Translations under genes and position numbers: made by a program
DNA from: Acetobacterium fimetarium
Lineage (GTDB): Bacteria > Bacillota > Clostridia > Eubacteriales > Eubacteriaceae
DNA length: 55,701 nt
Assembly (NCBI RefSeq): GCF_014284475.1
Contig: NZ_WJBC01000020.1
Location: 1-55,701, forward strand
Reading direction: 5' to 3'
The notes under the pieces: generated by a model
Told to the model about the DNA's origin: nothing
What the model saw: only the letters and a program-made list of their open reading frames with translations
Database searches by the model: none
Part shown: piece by piece, positions 43,325 through 52,714 of the stretch
Position numbering within the stretch: the stretch's first letter is position 1
Layout of the letters: every line of letters begins with the position of its first letter

Positions 43325-46300
43325 ATGAAAAACAATTATAAAATGGGCATTGACATTGGTTCGACCACCATCAAGGTGGTCATCATTGATGAAAAAAATG
43401 AAATTGTCTACGAAGAATATCGCAGACATTTATCGAATATTAAAATAACAATCGTTGATTTGTTAAAGGAAACCTATGAAAAAGTAGGCGATTTGCAGAC
43501 CAAAGTATGTGTTACCGGATCCGGCGGTTTAATGATTTCCCAGTGGCTGGGAATACCCTTTGTGCAGGAGGTGGTCGCGAGTACCCTGGCAGTTGAACGC
43601 TGTATTCCGCGGACTGAAGTTGCGATTGAACTCGGCGGCGAAGATGCTAAAATAACATTTTTCAAGGGGACTGTTGAACAGCGAATGAACGGGACCTGCG
43701 CCGGTGGAACCGGAGCATTCATCGATCAGATGGCGGCGCTGCTCAAGACTGACGCCGACGGACTCAATGAGTTATCAAAAGAGCATTCGATGATCTATCC
43801 GATCGCATCACGATGCGGTGTTTTTTCCAAAACAGATGTGCAGCCGCTGATCAATGAAGGGGCCGAAAAATCGGATATTGCGGCGTCGATTCTGCAGGCA
43901 GTCGTCAACCAGACGATCAGCGGTCTGGCATGCGGACATCCGATTCGGGGGAATGTCGCCTTTTTGGGTGGACCGCTGTTTTTCCTGTCTGAACTGCGAC
44001 AGCGTTTTATCGAAACGTTGAAACTCACTGATGATCAGATCATTTTTCCGCAGAAATCCAATTTGTTTGTCGCCATCGGAGCCGCCTATTCGGCGGAAAA
44101 AGAACAAACCATCGACTTCAAGGATCTGGTTGCCGCAGTGAAAAATCTGGATGCCGTCTCAGAAAATGAAGTGGGTCGGTTGGAACCACTCTTTGTGAGT
44201 CAGGTAGAACTGGACCGGTTCCGAGAGCGCCACAATAAAAATACCGTAACAAGAGCCGAACTGCAAAACCATACCGGATGCTGTTTTTTAGGCATCGATG
44301 TGGGCTCTACCACGACAAAAGCAGTCTTGATCAATAGGGATGGAGAACTGTTGTACAACTACTATGGCGGCAACGAGGGCAGCCCCTTGGCTCAGTCCAT
44401 AAAAATCATCAAGAAGATATACAATGCCCTTCCGGCGGGTGCTTACATTGGCAAATCCACCGTAACCGGTTATGGCGAAAGCTTGATCAAGCAGGCGCTA
44501 AAAATCGATATCGGCGAAATCGAAACCATTGCTCACTATAAAGGCGCGCGGTATTTTCGACCGGAAGTTGATTTCATCCTCGATATCGGCGGTCAGGATA
44601 TGAAATGCATGAAGATAAAAAATGGGACCATTGACAGCATTATTCTCAATGAAGCCTGTTCATCGGGATGCGGTTCGTTTCTGGAAACCTTCGCAAAATC
44701 TCTGGGGCTGGAAATGGATGCTTTTGTTGAAGCGGCGTTAAAGGCCAGGAATCCGGTTGATCTCGGTACCCGCTGCACCGTTTTTATGAACTCCAAGGTT
44801 AAACAGGCTCAAAAAGAAGGCGCGGAAGTTGGGGATATCTCAGCGGGGTTATCCTACTCCGTCATTCGCAACGCTTTGCAGAAAGTCATCAAGATTCATA
44901 ATCCCAAAGAGCTGGGTGAACACATCATTGTTCAGGGAGGAACCTTCAACAACCAGGCCGTACTTCGCACCTTTGAAAAAATAACCGAAAAAGAAGTCAC
45001 CCGTCCGGATATTGCCGGTTTGATGGGGGCTTTTGGATCAGCCCTGATTGCCAGGGAAAACTATACTACCGGAGAACGCAGCAATCTTTTAAGCCTGGAA
45101 GCTTTGGATGATTTTGATGTTGAAGTCAGCCACCGCCGTTGCGGTGGCTGCAGCAACAATTGTCTTTTGACCATCAACCGGTTCAATGATGGCAGCCGCC
45201 ACATAACCGGAAATCGCTGTGAAGTCGGAGAAGGTATTTCCAAAAAGAACAAAGACCTGCCCAATCTTTATCAGTACAAATACAAACGTATTTTCAATTA
45301 TGAGACCCTGTCGTCTGAAAAAGCACCCCGAGGCGTCATCGGGATTCCGCGAGCATTGAATCTCTATGAAAACTATCCGTTCTGGCATACGTTTTTCACC
45401 AGTTTGGGGTATCGCGTGGTTCTGTCGCCGGAGTCTAACCGAAAGATCTATGAAAAAGGAATGGAAAGCATTCCCTCCGAATCGGTTTGTTATCCGGCTA
45501 AGCTGGTACATGGTCATATCCAGAGTTTGATTGATCAGGGCATCAAGCTGATCTTCTATCCCTGCATTCCCTATGAAGAAAAGGAGTTCAAGGATGTCGA
45601 CAACTGGTACAATTGCCCGATCGTCATGTCATATCCGGAAACGATCAAACATAATCAGGATGATATCCGCAAAGAAGGCATCACGTTCCTGAATCCCTTT
45701 GTGCCCTTCGACAATGACCAGCGTCTGGAAGAGCGACTTGGCGAAATCTTCAAGGACTTCGGCATCAGTGCTGCAGAAATTGCGACGGCAATGACTGCGG
45801 CGATCGAAGAACGGGAAGCCTTCCGAAAGGACATTGAAAAAAAGGGCGAAGAAACCATTGCCTATCTTAAAGAAACCGGGCAAAAAGGGATCGTGCTGGC
45901 AGGGCGACCCTATCATATTGATCCGGAAGTGAATCACGGACTGGATAATATCATCACCGGTCTGGATATGGCAGTACTGACCGAAGATTCAATCGCACAC
46001 CTGCATAATGAAAATGAGGAAGAACCCTTCCGCGTTCTGGATCAGTGGAAATATCACAGCCGTCTCTACAAAGCGGCAGAGGTGGTCAATCAATATGATT
46101 TCCTGGAGCTGGTGCAGTTGACTTCCTTCGGTTGTGGACTAGACGCGGTCACCTCGGAACAAACCCAGGAAATCCTTGAAAGTTGCGGCAATATTTATAC
46201 CTTAATCAAAATTGATGAGGTGAATAATCTCGGTGCCATTCGAATTCGAATGCGGTCGTTAAAAGCGGCGATGATTGAACGGGATAAAAACGATATAATC

Positions 46301-47560
46301 GTGCCGGTAAAACCACTTAAACAGCGGGTCGTCTTTACGAAAGCAATGAAGAAAAACCACACGCTGCTGGCACCCCAGATGTCGCCGATCCATTTCGACT
46401 TTATCGAAGATGCCATGAGAAGTCAGGGGTATAACGTTGAGGTGATGCCCAGCGTCGACAATGCGGCCATTGATGAAGGCTTAACCTACGTCAACAACGA
46501 TGCCTGCTATCCCACCATCATCACAACGGGTCAGATTATGGCGGCGCTAAAATCCGGGAAATATGATCTCGACAATGTCTCAGTGTTAATGACTCAGACC
46601 GGCGGACCCTGCCGGGCTTCCAATTATGTTGCCTTTATCAGAAAAGCGTTGGAATCAGCGGGAATGTCGCAAATTCCGGTTATTTCAATCAGCGCCATCG
46701 GACTTGAAAAAAACCCGGGATTCAAGCTGCGTCTGCCGCTTCTTTCCCGACTGCTGATTGGGATTGTCTACGGCGACCTGATGCAGCGGGTCACCAGTGC
46801 GACCCGTCCTTACGAACTGCATCCGGGATCAACGGAAGCGATTTATCAATCCTGGCGGAAAAAAATCAAGGAAAATGTCAGGAACGGCAGTCTTCGTGAA
46901 TTCAAGGGAAATGTTCAGGCGATTGTAAAAGAATTTGATGCCTTGCCGCGAATTGACAAGAATATTCCCAAGGTTGCGATTGTCGGAGAGATTCTGGTTA
47001 AGTACCACCCCACGGCGAACAACAATCTTCAAAAAGTACTGGAAGATGAGGGCGCAGAAGTGGTGATGCCGGACATGATGGATTTCTTCTTATACTGCTG
47101 CTACAATCAGGTGTTTAAATATGAAGAACTTTCCGGAAAGAAAAAATCGATGGTAGCCGCCAAGTTTGCCATAAAATTACTGGAAGCTTCCCGAAAAAAT
47201 ATGAAACAAGCATTACGGGAGAGCAACCACTTTCACGCGCCTTCAACGATTGAAAAGAAGGCCAGCAAAGCGAAGGAGTTGATTTCGCTGGGAAACCAGG
47301 GTGGTGAAGGTTGGTTTTTGACGGCCGAGATGATGGAACTGATCGAGGATGGTGTGGAAAACATCGTTTGCGTTCAACCGTTCGCTTGTCTGCCCAATCA
47401 TGTCATGGGCAAGGGCATGGTAAAACCCATCCGCCAAAAATATCCCCGCGCAAATATTGCCCCCATCGATTATGATCCGGGAGCAAGCGAAGTGAATCAG
47501 CTCAATCGAATCAAGCTGATGATGGGAACGGCAATGAAGAATCTGGAGCGACAGAAATAA
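43325..47560 (+). CDS. Acyl-CoA dehydratase activase-related giant protein (BcrAD/BadFG, DUF2229)
   Basis: A 1411-residue protein with two ASKHA activase modules in tandem: [10 protein letters not shown] at 8-17 with cysteines C125 ([11 protein letters not shown]) and C164 (ASRCGVF), and [10 protein letters not shown] from 323 with C445/C449 (ACSSGCGSF). The C125/C164 pair corresponds in spacing to the cysteines that hold the [4Fe-4S] cluster in HgdC-type activators. The C-terminal half (about 670-1400) is DUF2229/HgdB-related, with [39 protein letters not shown] and GGPCRASNY. Such proteins couple ATP hydrolysis to electron transfer into dehydratase-like partners; the actual substrate is unknown. 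No separate dehydratase subunits adjoin. Confidence 0.9.
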   Translation: MKNNYKMGIDIGSTTIKVVIIDEKNEIVYEEYRRHLSNIKITIVDLLKETYEKVGDLQTKVCVTGSGGLMISQWLGIPFVQEVVASTLAVERCIPRTEVAIELGGEDAKITFFKGTVEQRMNGTCAGGTGAFIDQMAALLKTDADGLNELSKEHSMIYPIASRCGVFSKTDVQPLINEGAEKSDIAASILQAVVNQTISGLACGHPIRGNVAFLGGPLFFLSELRQRFIETLKLTDDQIIFPQKSNLFVAIGAAYSAEKEQTIDFKDLVAAVKNLDAVSENEVGRLEPLFVSQVELDRFRERHNKNTVTRAELQNHTGCCFLGIDVGSTTTKAVLINRDGELLYNYYGGNEGSPLAQSIKIIKKIYNALPAGAYIGKSTVTGYGESLIKQALKIDIGEIETIAHYKGARYFRPEVDFILDIGGQDMKCMKIKNGTIDSIILNEACSSGCGSFLETFAKSLGLEMDAFVEAALKARNPVDLGTRCTVFMNSKVKQAQKEGAEVGDISAGLSYSVIRNALQKVIKIHNPKELGEHIIVQGGTFNNQAVLRTFEKITEKEVTRPDIAGLMGAFGSALIARENYTTGERSNLLSLEALDDFDVEVSHRRCGGCSNNCLLTINRFNDGSRHITGNRCEVGEGISKKNKDLPNLYQYKYKRIFNYETLSSEKAPRGVIGIPRALNLYENYPFWHTFFTSLGYRVVLSPESNRKIYEKGMESIPSESVCYPAKLVHGHIQSLIDQGIKLIFYPCIPYEEKEFKDVDNWYNCPIVMSYPETIKHNQDDIRKEGITFLNPFVPFDNDQRLEERLGEIFKDFGISAAEIATAMTAAIEEREAFRKDIEKKGEETIAYLKETGQKGIVLAGRPYHIDPEVNHGLDNIITGLDMAVLTEDSIAHLHNENEEEPFRVLDQWKYHSRLYKAAEVVNQYDFLELVQLTSFGCGLDAVTSEQTQEILESCGNIYTLIKIDEVNNLGAIRIRMRSLKAAMIERDKNDIIVPVKPLKQRVVFTKAMKKNHTLLAPQMSPIHFDFIEDAMRSQGYNVEVMPSVDNAAIDEGLTYVNNDACYPTIITTGQIMAALKSGKYDLDNVSVLMTQTGGPCRASNYVAFIRKALESAGMSQIPVISISAIGLEKNPGFKLRLPLLSRLLIGIVYGDLMQRVTSATRPYELHPGSTEAIYQSWRKKIKENVRNGSLREFKGNVQAIVKEFDALPRIDKNIPKVAIVGEILVKYHPTANNNLQKVLEDEGAEVVMPDMMDFFLYCCYNQVFKYEELSGKKKSMVAAKFAIKLLEASRKNMKQALRESNHFHAPSTIEKKASKAKELISLGNQGGEGWFLTAEMMELIEDGVENIVCVQPFACLPNHVMGKGMVKPIRQKYPRANIAPIDYDPGASEVNQLNRIKLMMGTAMKNLERQK

Positions 47561-47605
47561 AAAAAGACTGGTGTATCCGTCTACTTCGGCTTGTCGGAAA
47601 ATACC

Positions 47606-47703
47606 GTACCGACCAATTGTTAATCAGTTGTATGCTTGCAATTCGTACAGGCTACCGCCTGTTCGCCTTGATGCACACAACACGATGTAACAATTGTCGG
47701 TAC
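47606..47703 (-). repeat. Palindromic structured repeat, copy B (inverted)
   Basis: A 98-bp element whose minus strand aligns end to end with copy A at 15227-15323: the same terminal GTACCGACAATTGTTA arms, the same ATCAAGGCG strip, and the same order of stems. Within stems the sequence differs but still pairs: GTTGTGTGC with GCATACAAC, and ACAGGC with GCCTGT around GGTA. It begins 45 bp after the stop of the giant activase gene. The opposite strand orientation relative to its upstream gene argues against a simple terminator role. Confidence 0.85.
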
Positions 47704-47728
47704 TACTTTAGCAATTTTATACAGTTTC

Positions 47729-47757
47729 AGGCTGGCGTTCATGCCAGTCTTTTTTTT
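47729..47757 (+). terminator. Terminator downstream of the activase gene
   Basis: AGGCTGGC (47729-47736) pairs with GCCAGTCT (47743-47750), with one G-T, followed by eight T. The rest of 47758-47926 is AT-rich with a small TCTAAATGA/TCATTTAGA inverted pair and no gene. Confidence 0.85.
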
Positions 47758-47927
47758 GCGCAAAAAAAAGAACCGCTTCAACCGAAACAGCTCATTTTTC
47801 TAAATGAAAAAGGGGAGTAATTCATTTAGAGATAAAGGATTATTTGTGATACTTTTATTATAGTTAGGCCGGATAGATAATACAATCATTATTTTTCTTA
47901 TAACGTTTTCAACTTTTTCGTTGCGAT

Positions 47928-47970
47928 TTAACCCAAAATTTACACCTGAAAATTTTCAATATGATATAAT
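47928..47970 (+). promoter_or_regulatory. PhoPR-like operon promoter with possible Pho direct repeats
   Basis: TGATATAAT (TATAAT at 47965-47970, extended by TG) is a good extended -10 box. Upstream, TTAACC (47928) and TTTACA (47939) are 11 bp apart, the period of PhoP half-sites (TTAACA-like) in Bacillus. The sequence is AT-rich, so the repeats are only suggestive of autoregulation. Confidence 0.45.
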
Positions 47971-48066
47971 TCTTCTTAAAGAAAAAGAAACCGGCAGCCG
48001 GAAAACTGATCGAAAAGCTTACGGTACTTTTACAGTTGCCAATGATAAGAACAAAAGGAGTCACTA

Positions 48067-48762
48067 ATGAAGAAAATTCTTGTAATCGAAGATGAGTTGA
48101 ATATATTTGAATTAATAAAGTTCAATCTGGAAACCCACGGGTTTGAAGTGGACGGTGTTCAGGACGGCGCGATAGCCATCGAGAAAGTGCTTAAATATCA
48201 GCCGGATCTGATCATTCTGGATCTGATGCTGCCGGGAAAAGATGGAATCAGTATCTGCCGGGAAATTCGCGCAAACTCGACGGTATCCTATATCCCCATC
48301 ATTATGCTCACGGCCCGAAGTGAAGAGTTTGACAAAGTTCTGGGTCTGGAAATTGGCGCCGATGATTATATCACCAAACCCTTTGGAATAAAAGAATTGT
48401 GCGCCCGTGTCAAGGCGGTTCTGAGACGTACCGAAGTCTTGCTTTCAAAGGAAGAGGATACCATCAAAGTTGGCGATCTGTTGATTGAGCCGAAAGCTTT
48501 TATGGTCTATAAAGATGGCGATAAACTCGGTCTGACATTAAAAGAATATGAATTATTGGTGTATCTGGTCAAACACCGTGGAGAAGTGCTGACGCGGGAT
48601 CAATTACTGGATCAGATCTGGGGATTCGATTACTACGGCGAAACAAGAACAGTGGATGTGCACATCCGCTATTTGAGAAAAAAGATCGAAGATCAATCTG
48701 ACGAAGGCCGAAAATACATTGAAACGGTTCGGGGGGTCGGATATCGATTCGTAGAAGAATAG
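48067..48762 (+). CDS. PhoP/PhoB-like response regulator
   Basis: A 231-residue OmpR-family regulator with receiver domain (phospho-acceptor D52 in IILDLMLPGKDG, K in TKPFGIKELCARV) and a winged-helix domain ending DQIWGFDYYGETRTVDVHIRYLRKK and VRGVGYRFVEE. The closest style is PhoP/PhoB, controlling phosphate-starvation genes; the adjacent PAS-HAMP kinase supports this. AAAGGAG precedes ATG 48067. The assignment to phosphate sensing is inference because no pst or phoU genes lie in the window. Confidence 0.93.
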   Translation: MKKILVIEDELNIFELIKFNLETHGFEVDGVQDGAIAIEKVLKYQPDLIILDLMLPGKDGISICREIRANSTVSYIPIIMLTARSEEFDKVLGLEIGADDYITKPFGIKELCARVKAVLRRTEVLLSKEEDTIKVGDLLIEPKAFMVYKDGDKLGLTLKEYELLVYLVKHRGEVLTRDQLLDQIWGFDYYGETRTVDVHIRYLRKKIEDQSDEGRKYIETVRGVGYRFVEE

Positions 48763-48771
48763 AGGGAAAAA

Positions 48772-50532
48772 ATGAAAAAACGTTTATCCATTTCACTGAT
48801 CATTGTTATTGTCGCCGGTATGATAAGCAGCGGTTTATTCGTCATCATCAGTTACAGTCAGAGCTATTATTCGGATACGCAAGCCAGTATTAAGGAAAGC
48901 AGTGATTATATTGCAAATTATATTCTGCCGGATTTTCTGGCAACTGGAAGCGCCGAAGACCTGGATCACTTCGCGGATAGCATGGATATCCGCATCACCA
49001 TTACCAATGTTGAAGGTGATGTCATCTACGAATCCACAGCCGGCCTGGAAGAAGAACCGAATCACAAGAGTCGTCCGGAAATTGTGGGCGCTCTGGCAGG
49101 CAATACAACGACCGAGATACGCTATTCGAATACCCTCAATAATAAAATGCTCTACGTCGCAACGCCTTATTATGATACCGATGATTCAATCAAGGCGGTA
49201 TTGCGGACGGCATTGCCGGTGAGCTCCATTGACAATGTTATTTTGAAAATGGTGGAAAATATTCTGCTGGTTATTTTCACAACGATTTTAGCAACCATTT
49301 TACTGATCACCTTGATGCTGAATCGTGAATTAAAACCATTGGATGATGCCTCGGCTTTTGCCAGAGCGATTGCGTCAGGAAAATATGGCCAGCAGCTGTC
49401 GATGATTCGGAAGGATAAAATCGGTGAATTGGTGGAATCGCTGAATCAGATGTCGCTGCAGTTGAATCACTCTTTTACCGAAATGAATCGAAAAAACGCC
49501 GAACTGACATCGATTCTATCAAGCATGAACCACGGGGTGATTGCGATTGATCAAGAGAATCAAATCATTCATCTTAACGATGCGGCTCGAAAAACGCTGG
49601 ATCTCACGGCCGAAGAAAAAGTAATCGGGAAAAATATTCTGGCGGTTTATCGTGAAGCGTTTATTCCGGAACTGATGGAATATCTGAAAAACGAAGAATC
49701 TGAACGAACGAGCTTTGAATCCCGGATTCATCAGGATCAGATCATGCGAGTCTACATCAACCGGATCGTTGAAGCTGAAAACAACAGTATCTCAAACGGC
49801 CATATTATCGTATTGGAAGACATTACATTGCTGAAGAATCTGGAAAATATGCGCCGTGATTTTGTTGCAAATGTGTCCCATGAACTTAAAACCCCGATAA
49901 CGACTATTAAAGGGTTCATTGAAACGATTCAGGTCAATAAAATCGATGATCCGCAGACACTGGAACGCTTTTATTCAATTATTTCGGAAGAAAGCGACCG
50001 CCTGAGCCGACTCGTCAGCGATATTCTAGTTTTGTCGCAGCTTGAAAACAAGGGTGGATTCGAAAGAAAATTTGAACACTTGCAGCTTAACCGGGAAATA
50101 ACCCAAATATTCGATATTCTCAAGCTTAGCGCCGAGAAAAAAGAGATTGTGATGCTAGCGTCCGGTGAAGAATCAATCACGCTGAATTTCGTGGCTGATG
50201 AATTCCGCCAGATGATGATTAATCTGATCGACAACGCCATAAAGTATTCAGAAACCGGAAAAAAAGTTGAAGTGGTTATGACGCACGATGCTGATGAAGT
50301 CAGAATTGAGGTAAAAGATCAGGGATATGGCATCCCGGAAAAAGATATTGACCGAATTTTTGAACGCTTCTATCGTGTCGATAAAAGTCGCTCAAAAGAA
50401 AAAGGAGGCACCGGTTTGGGCCTCGCAATCGTAAAACATATTATTTATAATAATCGGGGAAAAATTGTGGTCAACAGTAAGGTCGGCGAAGGAACGGCCT
50501 TTGTCATTCATTTGCCGAAGACTAGTTATTGA
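48772..50532 (+). CDS. PhoR-like sensor histidine kinase
   Basis: A 586-residue kinase: TM1 about 7-27, an external domain (28-158) of the PhoR-type PAS-like fold, TM2 about 159-182, HAMP (183-240), a cytoplasmic PAS (245-350, with HGVIAIDQENQIIHLNDAA), HisKA with H370 in VANVSHELKTPITTI, and a HATPase with LIDNAIKYSE, DQGYGIP and GGTGLGLAI. This matches Bacillus/Clostridium PhoR in order and length. It starts 9 bp after its regulator. The last 11 bp overlap the end of the convergent Gx-transporter gene. Confidence 0.93.
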   Translation: MKKRLSISLIIVIVAGMISSGLFVIISYSQSYYSDTQASIKESSDYIANYILPDFLATGSAEDLDHFADSMDIRITITNVEGDVIYESTAGLEEEPNHKSRPEIVGALAGNTTTEIRYSNTLNNKMLYVATPYYDTDDSIKAVLRTALPVSSIDNVILKMVENILLVIFTTILATILLITLMLNRELKPLDDASAFARAIASGKYGQQLSMIRKDKIGELVESLNQMSLQLNHSFTEMNRKNAELTSILSSMNHGVIAIDQENQIIHLNDAARKTLDLTAEEKVIGKNILAVYREAFIPELMEYLKNEESERTSFESRIHQDQIMRVYINRIVEAENNSISNGHIIVLEDITLLKNLENMRRDFVANVSHELKTPITTIKGFIETIQVNKIDDPQTLERFYSIISEESDRLSRLVSDILVLSQLENKGGFERKFEHLQLNREITQIFDILKLSAEKKEIVMLASGEESITLNFVADEFRQMMINLIDNAIKYSETGKKVEVVMTHDADEVRIEVKDQGYGIPEKDIDRIFERFYRVDKSRSKEKGGTGLGLAIVKHIIYNNRGKIVVNSKVGEGTAFVIHLPKTSY

Positions 50533-51046
50533 GACGGTTGAAGATGGTCGTTTTTTTCAAAAGCCGCATCAGTTCCCGGGCGGTGATGCCGACAAAAAAA
50601 CCGGTGGGAATTGCCAGCAGCATTAAGAAAAGAAAATACAGCATCAGGCTGCTGGTCTGAACCACAATTGAGGCAACAATAACCTGCCCCAGATTATGGG
50701 CAATGGCACCAAAAATACTGATAATGATCAGTGAAAAATCATTGCGGCTGAAGTGCAGGATCAACGTCATGATGAACAGACTCAAGAGACCGCCGGCAAG
50801 GCTGTAAATAATGGAAAAGCCGCCGCCGAACATAAATCCGGCTAGCAGAACCCGTGCGATGACAACCAACAAAGTCAGCGGCCAACCCAGCGTGAGCAGA
50901 GACACTAAAGTGATAATATTTGGCAATCCGATTTTAGCGCCGGGGATTGGAAGCGGCACCGGGATCAGGCTTTCCACGTAGCTTAAGATTAAAGCCATCG
51001 AAACAAACAGACTCAGAATAACCAAACGGTAAGCTTTCGAATTCAT
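50522..51046 (-). CDS. Gx transporter family membrane protein (HepT1-like)
   Basis: A 174-residue integral membrane protein with about five to six helices, resembling ECF-type S components and annotated in relatives as Gx transporter or heptaprenyl diphosphate synthase component I. The segment ESLIPVPLPIPGAKIGLPNII (about 25-45) is typical. It is coupled to the NusG-II gene upstream (TGATG overlap). This pair commonly lies near apbE and flavin-linked electron-transfer genes in Clostridia, as apbE does here in divergent orientation. It may import a cofactor precursor; that is inference. Confidence 0.85.
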   Translation of the reverse strand: MNSKAYRLVILSLFVSMALILSYVESLIPVPLPIPGAKIGLPNIITLVSLLTLGWPLTLLVVIARVLLAGFMFGGGFSIIYSLAGGLLSLFIMTLILHFSRNDFSLIIISIFGAIAHNLGQVIVASIVVQTSSLMLYFLFLMLLAIPTGFFVGITARELMRLLKKTTIFNRLNN

Positions 51047-51393
51047 CAGGATTCACCGGTAATGACTTCAACTACCAGTTTATGGGGAAGGCAGACAATG
51101 GTTTCCCCGGGACTTGAAATCGGGTAGGTTTTGACGCAAATCTTATCGCGGCAATCAGCATCGGTAATTTTTGCCTTACCGTCAGAAATGACAAGGGTAT
51201 TATAACCGCCATCGGCAGCTTTAAAGGTTTCAGTGTGGTCTTCGGAAAGGGGAAGAACGGCAACAACCTCACCATTGCTGGTGACACGGACAGAGAGCGC
51301 CTGATCGGTTGCATTGATAATATAAAAAAGGGCAATCCCCCCCAGACTGATGATGAGCAAAATGGCGATGACGATAATTTCTTTTTTCTTCAT
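51046..51393 (-). CDS. NusG domain II-containing protein
   Basis: A 115-residue protein with one N-terminal membrane helix (about 5-26) and an exported NusG-II domain (about 33-112). The domain carries the characteristic pair of cysteines in DADCRDKICV and another in TIVCLPHKLVVE. No transcription function is implied by the name; the family is an extracytoplasmic beta domain found beside Rnf/ApbE-type genes. CGAGG precedes ATG 51393. It is first in the leftward pair with the Gx transporter. Confidence 0.9.
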   Translation of the reverse strand: MKKKEIIVIAILLIISLGGIALFYIINATDQALSVRVTSNGEVVAVLPLSEDHTETFKAADGGYNTLVISDGKAKITDADCRDKICVKTYPISSPGETIVCLPHKLVVEVITGES

Positions 51394-51486
51394 GGTTACC
51401 TCGTATTTTATTAAATGCGATACAAATAAAAATGAAAATGAAATTTATAAAATATCTGCAATGCTTATTTTATATGAAAAAGGGTG

Positions 51487-51512
51487 AATGGTAAAGGCTT
51501 TACCATTTTTTT
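51487..51512 (+). terminator. Plus-strand terminator upstream of apbE
   Basis: AATGGTAAAG and CTTTACCATT are perfect arms around a single G, followed by TTTTT. It lies between divergent genes, where no plus-strand gene ends; it would stop transcripts reading through from the PhoPR-like operon antisense to the Gx/NusG-II pair. Confidence 0.7.
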
Positions 51513-51530
51513 ATGCTTTTTTTCAAAGAC

Positions 51531-51541
51531 TTTGGTATAAT
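51531..51541 (+). promoter_or_regulatory. apbE -10 region
   Basis: TTTGGTATAAT with perfect TATAAT at 51536-51541. The -35 region is unclear. Expected initiation is about 20 nt before the ribosome site. Confidence 0.55.
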
Positions 51542-51570
51542 ACATTTACTTGTGTGAATTGGAGGAATGT

Positions 51571-52644
51571 ATGAGCAGAATAAATAGATCGAAGAATAGC
51601 TTAAAAGTAATTGGTTTGACGATGGTGACGTGCTTGATGGTGACGCTTTTATCCGCTTGCGGTAAGTCGGATACAGTGACGCGCAGTGATTTTTTGCTTG
51701 ATACCTTCGTAAGCATCACATTATATGGAGAATCTGATGAAGCCCTGCTTGACAAACCTTTTGAAAAAATTGAAGCGCTTAATCTGGAATTATCCTCGAC
51801 TGATGCGGGAAGCGATGTACTTCTGATTAATGCAAATGCCGGGATTCAGCCCGTAAAAGTTTCGGAGGCCACCTATCGGATTATCGAAAAGGGCATCTAC
51901 TATTCAGAAATTTCGGGAGGCTATTTTGATGCAACGGCAGGCCCGCTGATCGATTTATGGGCGATCCATGAACCGGAAATAAAAGATCCCCCCTCACCGG
52001 AACGGATTGCCGAGGCTCAGAAAAAAATAGACTATACAAAAATTGTGCTGAATCCGTCGGAACAGACTGTTTATTTAACTGATCCCGGGATGGTGATCAA
52101 TCTTGGTTCCGTTTCCAAAGGTTGCATTGCGGATGCCGTCATGGCGGTGATCAAGGAAGAAGGCGTAAAACATGCCATCGTCAATTTAGGCGGAAATATC
52201 CTGGTCATGGGTGGAAAAGCAAACGGCACTGATTTTGGCGTTGGCGTGGAAGATCCCAACAATCCTGGTAATGGATACATTGGCGTTGTATCGATCAAAG
52301 ACGGTTCGGTGGTAACTTCTGGCGATTACGAACGCTATTTCACCGATTCTGCCGGGAAACGCTATCATCATATTCTTGATCCTTTTACCGGCTATCCTTC
52401 AGAATCAGGCCTGACGCAGGTTACGGTTGTGACCGATGCATCAATTGACGGGGATGGCCTGACCACGACGCTATTCTTGCTTGGTTTAGACAAGGGCCTG
52501 GCTCTGGTTGAAAAGCTGGATGGGGTCGAAGCTATTTTCGTCACGAAAGATAATCGGGTCATTGCGACAAAAGGGCTCAAGGACATTTTTAAATTTGACG
52601 AAACAAACTACGGAAAAACCTACACGTTTACGCAGCTGCAATAA
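51571..52644 (+). CDS. apbE: FAD:protein FMN transferase, lipoprotein
   Basis: Transfers FMN from FAD to a threonine of target proteins outside the membrane, such as RnfG/RnfD or NqrB/C-like subunits. The 357-residue protein begins with a lipoprotein signal, lipobox LSAC with C30, and shows LDTFVSITLYG, the FAD-binding DATAGPLIDLWAIHE, INLGSVSKGCIAD, and the C-terminal HHILDPFTGYP with the metal-binding DASIDGDGLTTTLFLLG. Start ATG 51571 follows GGAGG; an in-frame start at 51550 lies before that site. The likely client, the Na+-translocating Rnf complex, is not in the window. Confidence 0.94.
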   Translation: MSRINRSKNSLKVIGLTMVTCLMVTLLSACGKSDTVTRSDFLLDTFVSITLYGESDEALLDKPFEKIEALNLELSSTDAGSDVLLINANAGIQPVKVSEATYRIIEKGIYYSEISGGYFDATAGPLIDLWAIHEPEIKDPPSPERIAEAQKKIDYTKIVLNPSEQTVYLTDPGMVINLGSVSKGCIADAVMAVIKEEGVKHAIVNLGGNILVMGGKANGTDFGVGVEDPNNPGNGYIGVVSIKDGSVVTSGDYERYFTDSAGKRYHHILDPFTGYPSESGLTQVTVVTDASIDGDGLTTTLFLLGLDKGLALVEKLDGVEAIFVTKDNRVIATKGLKDIFKFDETNYGKTYTFTQLQ

Positions 52645-52714
52645 ATGCGGCGATTGTTCGATGTTTTTTACTTTCGTAATCGCCGGGAAGATTAAAGTAA
52701 TAGAAAGGGAAAAA

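Noticed and set aside
45148-45160. Third copy of the palindromic element (AACAATTGTC inside the activase gene)
   Set aside because: Only ten bases match, without arms or inner stems, inside normal coding sequence.
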